Shown piece by piece: positions 61,041 through 64,000 of a stretch of DNA of 64,000 nt. Made by a program: the position numbers and the translations under genes. Position 1 is the first letter of the stretch, and each line of letters starts with the position of its first letter. The notes below the pieces were generated by a model, which saw only the letters and a list, made by a program, of their open reading frames with translations, was not told where the DNA came from and ran no database searches. The stretch is from Methanosphaerula palustris E1-9c (lineage in GTDB: Archaea > Halobacteriota > Methanomicrobia > Methanomicrobiales > Methanospirillaceae), in NCBI RefSeq assembly GCF_000021965.1, contig NC_011832.1, positions 682,001 through 746,000 of the forward strand. Reading direction: 5' to 3'.

Positions 61041-62414
61041 TTAGAGCCGGCGATAGGCCGCTCCGGCTTGGACCAGCCCTTCGGCAAAGGTTCTGGAGAA
61101 GTAGGCGTGGGTGTAGCATCCGGTCGTCTCCTGCTCGTAGAGCCCGTCCTTTCCCCGATCGATCCCTTTCCCCCGTGTGAGGGCGATCGCGAACCGTCCG
61201 TCCGGGTCGGGGACCAGCCGGGAGTAATGGAACTCGTGGCCGCTCACCGGGGAGCCGGGTGCGGCGTATCCGACCTCGCCCTTCCAGATCCCCTGCACAT
61301 ACCCGAGCCCCTGGAAATGTGAGGTCATCGTTGCTGTTGCCGGAAGGACGCCGGCCATTCGGTAACCGTGATTGCCGGCGGAGAGCGATTCGGTCAGGTA
61401 GGTGAGGCCGCCGCATTCGGCATAGATTGGCATCCCGGCCATGGCAGCCGAACGGATCTGATCTCTGCAGGGGGAGGTCTCCAGAGCCTCGGCGTGCAGT
61501 TCGGGGTACCCGCCGCCCAGGTACAGACCATCAACCTTCGGGAGAGGGTCGGTCATCGGACTGAAGAAGACCAGCCCTGCCCCTGCTGCCCTGAGTCGAT
61601 CCAGGTTGTCCTGATAATAGAAGCAGAACGCCGGGTCCATCGCGACCCCGATCGTGGCCTTCTCCTGCTGGTCGGCAGGGGCCGGCTGCCGTGTCGCCTC
61701 CAGCGGGCTGGCACTTCCAGCCACCGACTCGATCTGTTCCAGTGCGCAGTGCTCCTGCATGACCGCCCCGAACGAAGCGGCCCGATCCGATTCGTGAGCC
61801 ATCGAGAGGCCCAGGTGCCGGGACTCGATCATCAGGTCCTGCTGCTTTGGGATCCAGCCGAGGGCCGGGACGGTCAGCCCTTTCTCGATCAACTGCCGGT
61901 GACGGGGACTGCCGATCCGATTGAAGATCACGCCGGCGATGTTGATCGTCCGGTCATAGGTGCAGATCCCGTTGATCAGGGCGTGGACCGTCGACGACAT
62001 CCCCTTGGCATCGACGACGAGCACCACCGGAGCCCCGAGCAGTCTGGCCACATGGGCCGTGGAGGCGCATCCGGTTCCGTCGACTCCGTCGTAGAGCCCC
62101 ATCACCCCTTCGATCACAGCGATATCGGCGCCGGTCGAGGCCCTGGCGAAGGTCTCGATCACCTGCTCCTCGCCCATCATGAACGGGTCCAGGTTCCGTG
62201 AGGGCCGGCCGCAGGTCAGCGTGTGATGGGTCGGGTCGATGAAGTCGGGACCGACCTTGAACGGCTGTACCGTCCGTCCCATCCCGGTCAATGCGGCCAT
62301 CAGCCCGCTCGCGACTGTCGTCTTGCCACACCCGCTCCAGGTGCCTGCGATCACCACCCGGGGAATCGTCACCTCATCAGAATCGTCTCTGCCCGTTCGC
62401 TGCATACTCTTCAC
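61041..62414 (-). CDS. cfbB: CfbB/CbiA-type a,c-diamide synthase
   Basis: ATP-dependent glutamine amidotransferase (457 aa). In methanogens the CbiA homologue CfbB makes Ni-sirohydrochlorin a,c-diamide in coenzyme F430 synthesis; the cobyrinate a,c-diamide synthase role is an alternative for cobamide synthesis, and the two cannot be told apart by motifs alone. Walker A is IAGTWSGCGKTTVASGLMAAL (about 20-40), and later come EGVMGLYDG and a class I glutaminase-like domain with YLGGGYPELH and the nucleophile ECGGLTYL (about 335). The C-terminal GHEFHYSRL is also typical. The longer N-terminus (MKSMQRT) is uncertain; 62402 (MQRTG) is possible. Confidence 0.88.
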   Translation of the reverse strand: MKSMQRTGRDDSDEVTIPRVVIAGTWSGCGKTTVASGLMAALTGMGRTVQPFKVGPDFIDPTHHTLTCGRPSRNLDPFMMGEEQVIETFARASTGADIAVIEGVMGLYDGVDGTGCASTAHVARLLGAPVVLVVDAKGMSSTVHALINGICTYDRTINIAGVIFNRIGSPRHRQLIEKGLTVPALGWIPKQQDLMIESRHLGLSMAHESDRAASFGAVMQEHCALEQIESVAGSASPLEATRQPAPADQQEKATIGVAMDPAFCFYYQDNLDRLRAAGAGLVFFSPMTDPLPKVDGLYLGGGYPELHAEALETSPCRDQIRSAAMAGMPIYAECGGLTYLTESLSAGNHGYRMAGVLPATATMTSHFQGLGYVQGIWKGEVGYAAPGSPVSGHEFHYSRLVPDPDGRFAIALTRGKGIDRGKDGLYEQETTGCYTHAYFSRTFAEGLVQAGAAYRRL

Positions 62415-62507
62415 TACTGTGGTCTGCAGATCCTGATAAAAACGTGTATGGCGTGCAGGGGCGGTTCTTCTCGGACCATCTCTCCTAAAAAATAGATGAA
62501 CGAATGT

Positions 62508-63311
62508 TCACTCGTTCCGGTTGTCCGGTGACCTGGTGGGATCTGATGTGAGTCCCCTGACGGCGCCCATGAACAGGCATTCGTCGGCGGCGATCCCTTC
62601 GATCCCGACCTCGTCGGTGATGGGGATCCCGAGTCCACGGACCAGGACGCCCGGGGTGCACTCGTCCGCCTCGCCCATCAGCAGTTCGGCTGCCGATACG
62701 ATGTTGTCGGCGACCGCCCGTTTGGTCACCTCAAGTTTCCGTCCGAAGAGGTCGTCTCTGCCGCGCTCGTCGACCACCGCCGTAATGCCTGCACAGCCGA
62801 TGGCGACTCCTCCGCAGCCGAGCCGCATTGCATGGGTTCTGCTGTCTGCGATCAGCACCCCGATCCTCGCCCCTGAACGAGCCAGGATCGCTGCTTTGAT
62901 CGCTGCTGCGCTCTGGTCGGGGTCTGCTGGCAGCGGAACCACGCATCCCAGTGGTGCGTTGGATCCATCCACGCCGGCGTTTGGAAGGAGTGTCCCCTGC
63001 TTCTCACAGAGGAGGAACCCTGGGATTCCGCCGACGATCCGGTCGCTCTCCCGGATCACCACCTCGGCGACGCGGGGGTCCATATGGTACTGTGCTGCGA
63101 GACGCACCGCCTCGCTCCTGGGGGTTACCGATGCGAGTTCCACTGCCCGTCCCTCGGAGGTCGCGAGCGCCGACTCGGCGATTACCAGCAGGTCTCCGTC
63201 CCGGAACCCGTCGGCCACCTCGTCGGCTGTCCTGGAGAGGATGGCAGCCATATCGTCACCGGCCAGAATCACCCGGGTCTTCAGGCCGAAGACGGTGAAT
63301 GCGGCAGTCAT
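62508..63311 (-). CDS. cofE: Coenzyme F420-0:L-glutamate ligase
   Basis: Adds the gamma-linked glutamates to F420-0 in the methanogen redox cofactor F420, using GTP. The 267-residue protein has the CofE sequence pattern: GDLLVIAESALATSEGR, ESDRIVGGIPGFLLCEKQG, NAGVDGSN, LIADSRTHAMRLG and RDLFGRKLEVTKRAVADN. The stop and start are embedded in neighbours: it overlaps the DHPS-like gene by 4 bp (ATGA at 63308-63311), so the two are translated together. The downstream gene cfbB follows after about 95 bp. Confidence 0.96.
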   Translation of the reverse strand: MTAAFTVFGLKTRVILAGDDMAAILSRTADEVADGFRDGDLLVIAESALATSEGRAVELASVTPRSEAVRLAAQYHMDPRVAEVVIRESDRIVGGIPGFLLCEKQGTLLPNAGVDGSNAPLGCVVPLPADPDQSAAAIKAAILARSGARIGVLIADSRTHAMRLGCGGVAIGCAGITAVVDERGRDDLFGRKLEVTKRAVADNIVSAAELLMGEADECTPGVLVRGLGIPITDEVGIEGIAADECLFMGAVRGLTSDPTRSPDNRNE

Positions 63312-64000
63312 GCCTTCTCTCCCATCTTCTGATGAACGGCGATCAGATCTCTGGTCTCCGGGACGTCATGAGCCCGCACTATCGCGGCCCCTGCTCGGAG
63401 TAACTGCATCGTGACGGCCAGCGTCCCTGCCAGCCGCCCCTCTGCCGGTTCATTGAGGAGATCCCCGATGAAGGTCTTGCGGGAGACGGCCGCGAGCACC
63501 GGGTAGTCGAGGGCCGTGAACGATGCGAAGTGCGTGCAGAGCGCCCAATCATCCTCGACCGTCCGTTCTGCAGTCCAGAGCCCGACGGCCGGATCGAGGA
63601 TCACATCGTTGATTCCGGCCAGTTCACATCGGTCGATCACCGTCTCCAGCGCCTGCAGGGTGGCCGGCACCCCTTTCGGGTCGCCGGGGAGGTGATTCGC
63701 TGCCATCGCGATCACCGGCAGTCCTGCATCGGCAGCGAGGGATGCGAGAGCCGGGTCGGTGAGCCCCCCAATATCGTTCAGGGCATGGACATCATGCCGC
63801 AGGCATGCCTCCAGCACGGCCGGGTACATCGTGTCGACTGACACCGTGATCCCGCTTCCGTCCAGCTGGTTGAGTGCCGCCTCGACCCGCCCGATCTCCT
63901 CTTCGATCGAAAGGAACGGACAACCCGGAGCGGTGGACCGTGCACCGAGATCGATCAGGTCGGCTCCGTCACCGATCATCTGCTCGGCCCGGCGCCGTAT
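63308..64000 (-). CDS. folP: Dihydropteroate synthase homologue (5' end outside window)
   Basis: C-terminal part (231 residues visible) of a DHPS-fold TIM barrel. The frame stays open to the right edge (RRRAEQMIGDGADLIDLG), so the start is cut off. DLGARSTAPG is the pterin/phosphate signature, and SVDTMYPAVLEACLRHDVHALNDIGG, NDVILDPAVGLW and AVSRKTFIGDLL (with the SRKTF-type phosphate loop) match the family. In methanogens the DHPS homologue is thought to act in tetrahydromethanopterin synthesis. It is the gene before cofE and overlaps it by 4 bp. Confidence 0.9.
   Translation of the reverse strand: MRRRAEQMIGDGADLIDLGARSTAPGCPFLSIEEEIGRVEAALNQLDGSGITVSVDTMYPAVLEACLRHDVHALNDIGGLTDPALASLAADAGLPVIAMAANHLPGDPKGVPATLQALETVIDRCELAGINDVILDPAVGLWTAERTVEDDWALCTHFASFTALDYPVLAAVSRKTFIGDLLNEPAEGRLAGTLAVTMQLLRAGAAIVRAHDVPETRDLIAVHQKMGEKA

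Noticed and set aside
61368-62201. A 277-codon frame antisense to cfbB
   Set aside because: It is the third-position shadow of a GC-rich gene, with Arg/Gly/His-rich sequence and no motif.
62521-63414. A 297-codon frame antisense to cofE
   Set aside because: It has Ser/Pro/Arg-rich composition and lies opposite a clear CofE.

Overview
The window comes from a methanogenic archaeon, most probably a member of the Methanomicrobiales (Methanosphaerula- or Methanoregula-like; the genus is inference). The evidence is an archaeal DnaG primase, archaeal-type LeuRS and MetRS, a PIN-ATPase-KH protein, a coenzyme F420 ligase (CofE), a CbiA/CfbB amidase, a DHPS homologue likely to serve methanopterin synthesis, families found mainly in methanogens (DUF473, DUF2115/UPF0305, UPF0058), TATA-box promoters that often sit about 26 nt from a start codon (leaderless transcripts), and many Thr-rich S-layer-like surface proteins. 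No rRNA, complete IS element or phage is visible.

Layout. 0-15.6 kb is mostly housekeeping: a beta-helix/CBM surface protein, prepilin peptidase, hisI, PIN-ATPase-KH, leuS, a PAC2-type protein, DUF473, tRNA-Arg(UCU), a radical SAM protein, metG, a HEAT-repeat protein, UPF0058 and dnaG. 15.6-21.1 kb is a rearranged patch. It holds a tandem duplication of a (Thr-rich membrane protein + D12 adenine methylase) unit in which the first methylase is reduced to a fragment, then two copies of a CRISPR-like 30-bp repeat with a 61-bp period, then a truncated SufB/SufD tail. 21-28 kb carries a ferredoxin, a CPA2 antiporter, a lactate-permease-family transporter and an ABC-2 exporter. 28-38.7 kb carries redox proteins (flavodoxin, ferredoxins, a NapH-like membrane iron-sulfur protein, a QueG-like protein), a hybrid histidine kinase, a CDF exporter, an HxlR regulator and a DJ-1 protein. 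38.7-44.3 kb is accessory: a decayed metal/siderophore-type binding protein, an AT-rich MBL hydrolase, a TetR regulator divergent from a 14-TM MFS exporter with a clear operator, and a second, broken MBL copy.

44.3-59.4 kb is the most interesting part. A seven-gene operon couples a secreted protein to an Opp/Dpp-type ABC importer (binding protein with an N-terminal EF-hand/dockerin-like loop, two permeases, two ATPases) and a THEP1-like NTPase. Around it lie four more secreted paralogues of the first protein. All five share a roughly 200-residue N-terminal domain and differ in C-terminal modules: dockerins, DUF4430/transcobalamin-like domains, a sulfite-oxidase-fold-like domain, PKD domains, Thr-rich stalks or a membrane anchor. 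Four transcription units start with the same ten-base promoter core, 75-77 nt before the start codon, followed by a similar leader, so the set looks like one regulon: a candidate cell-surface capture-and-import system. The substrate cannot be read from the sequence.

59.4-64 kb returns to core metabolism: tRNA-Thr(GGU), a TIM-barrel isomerase-like protein, CfbB/CbiA, CofE and a DHPS homologue running off the right edge.
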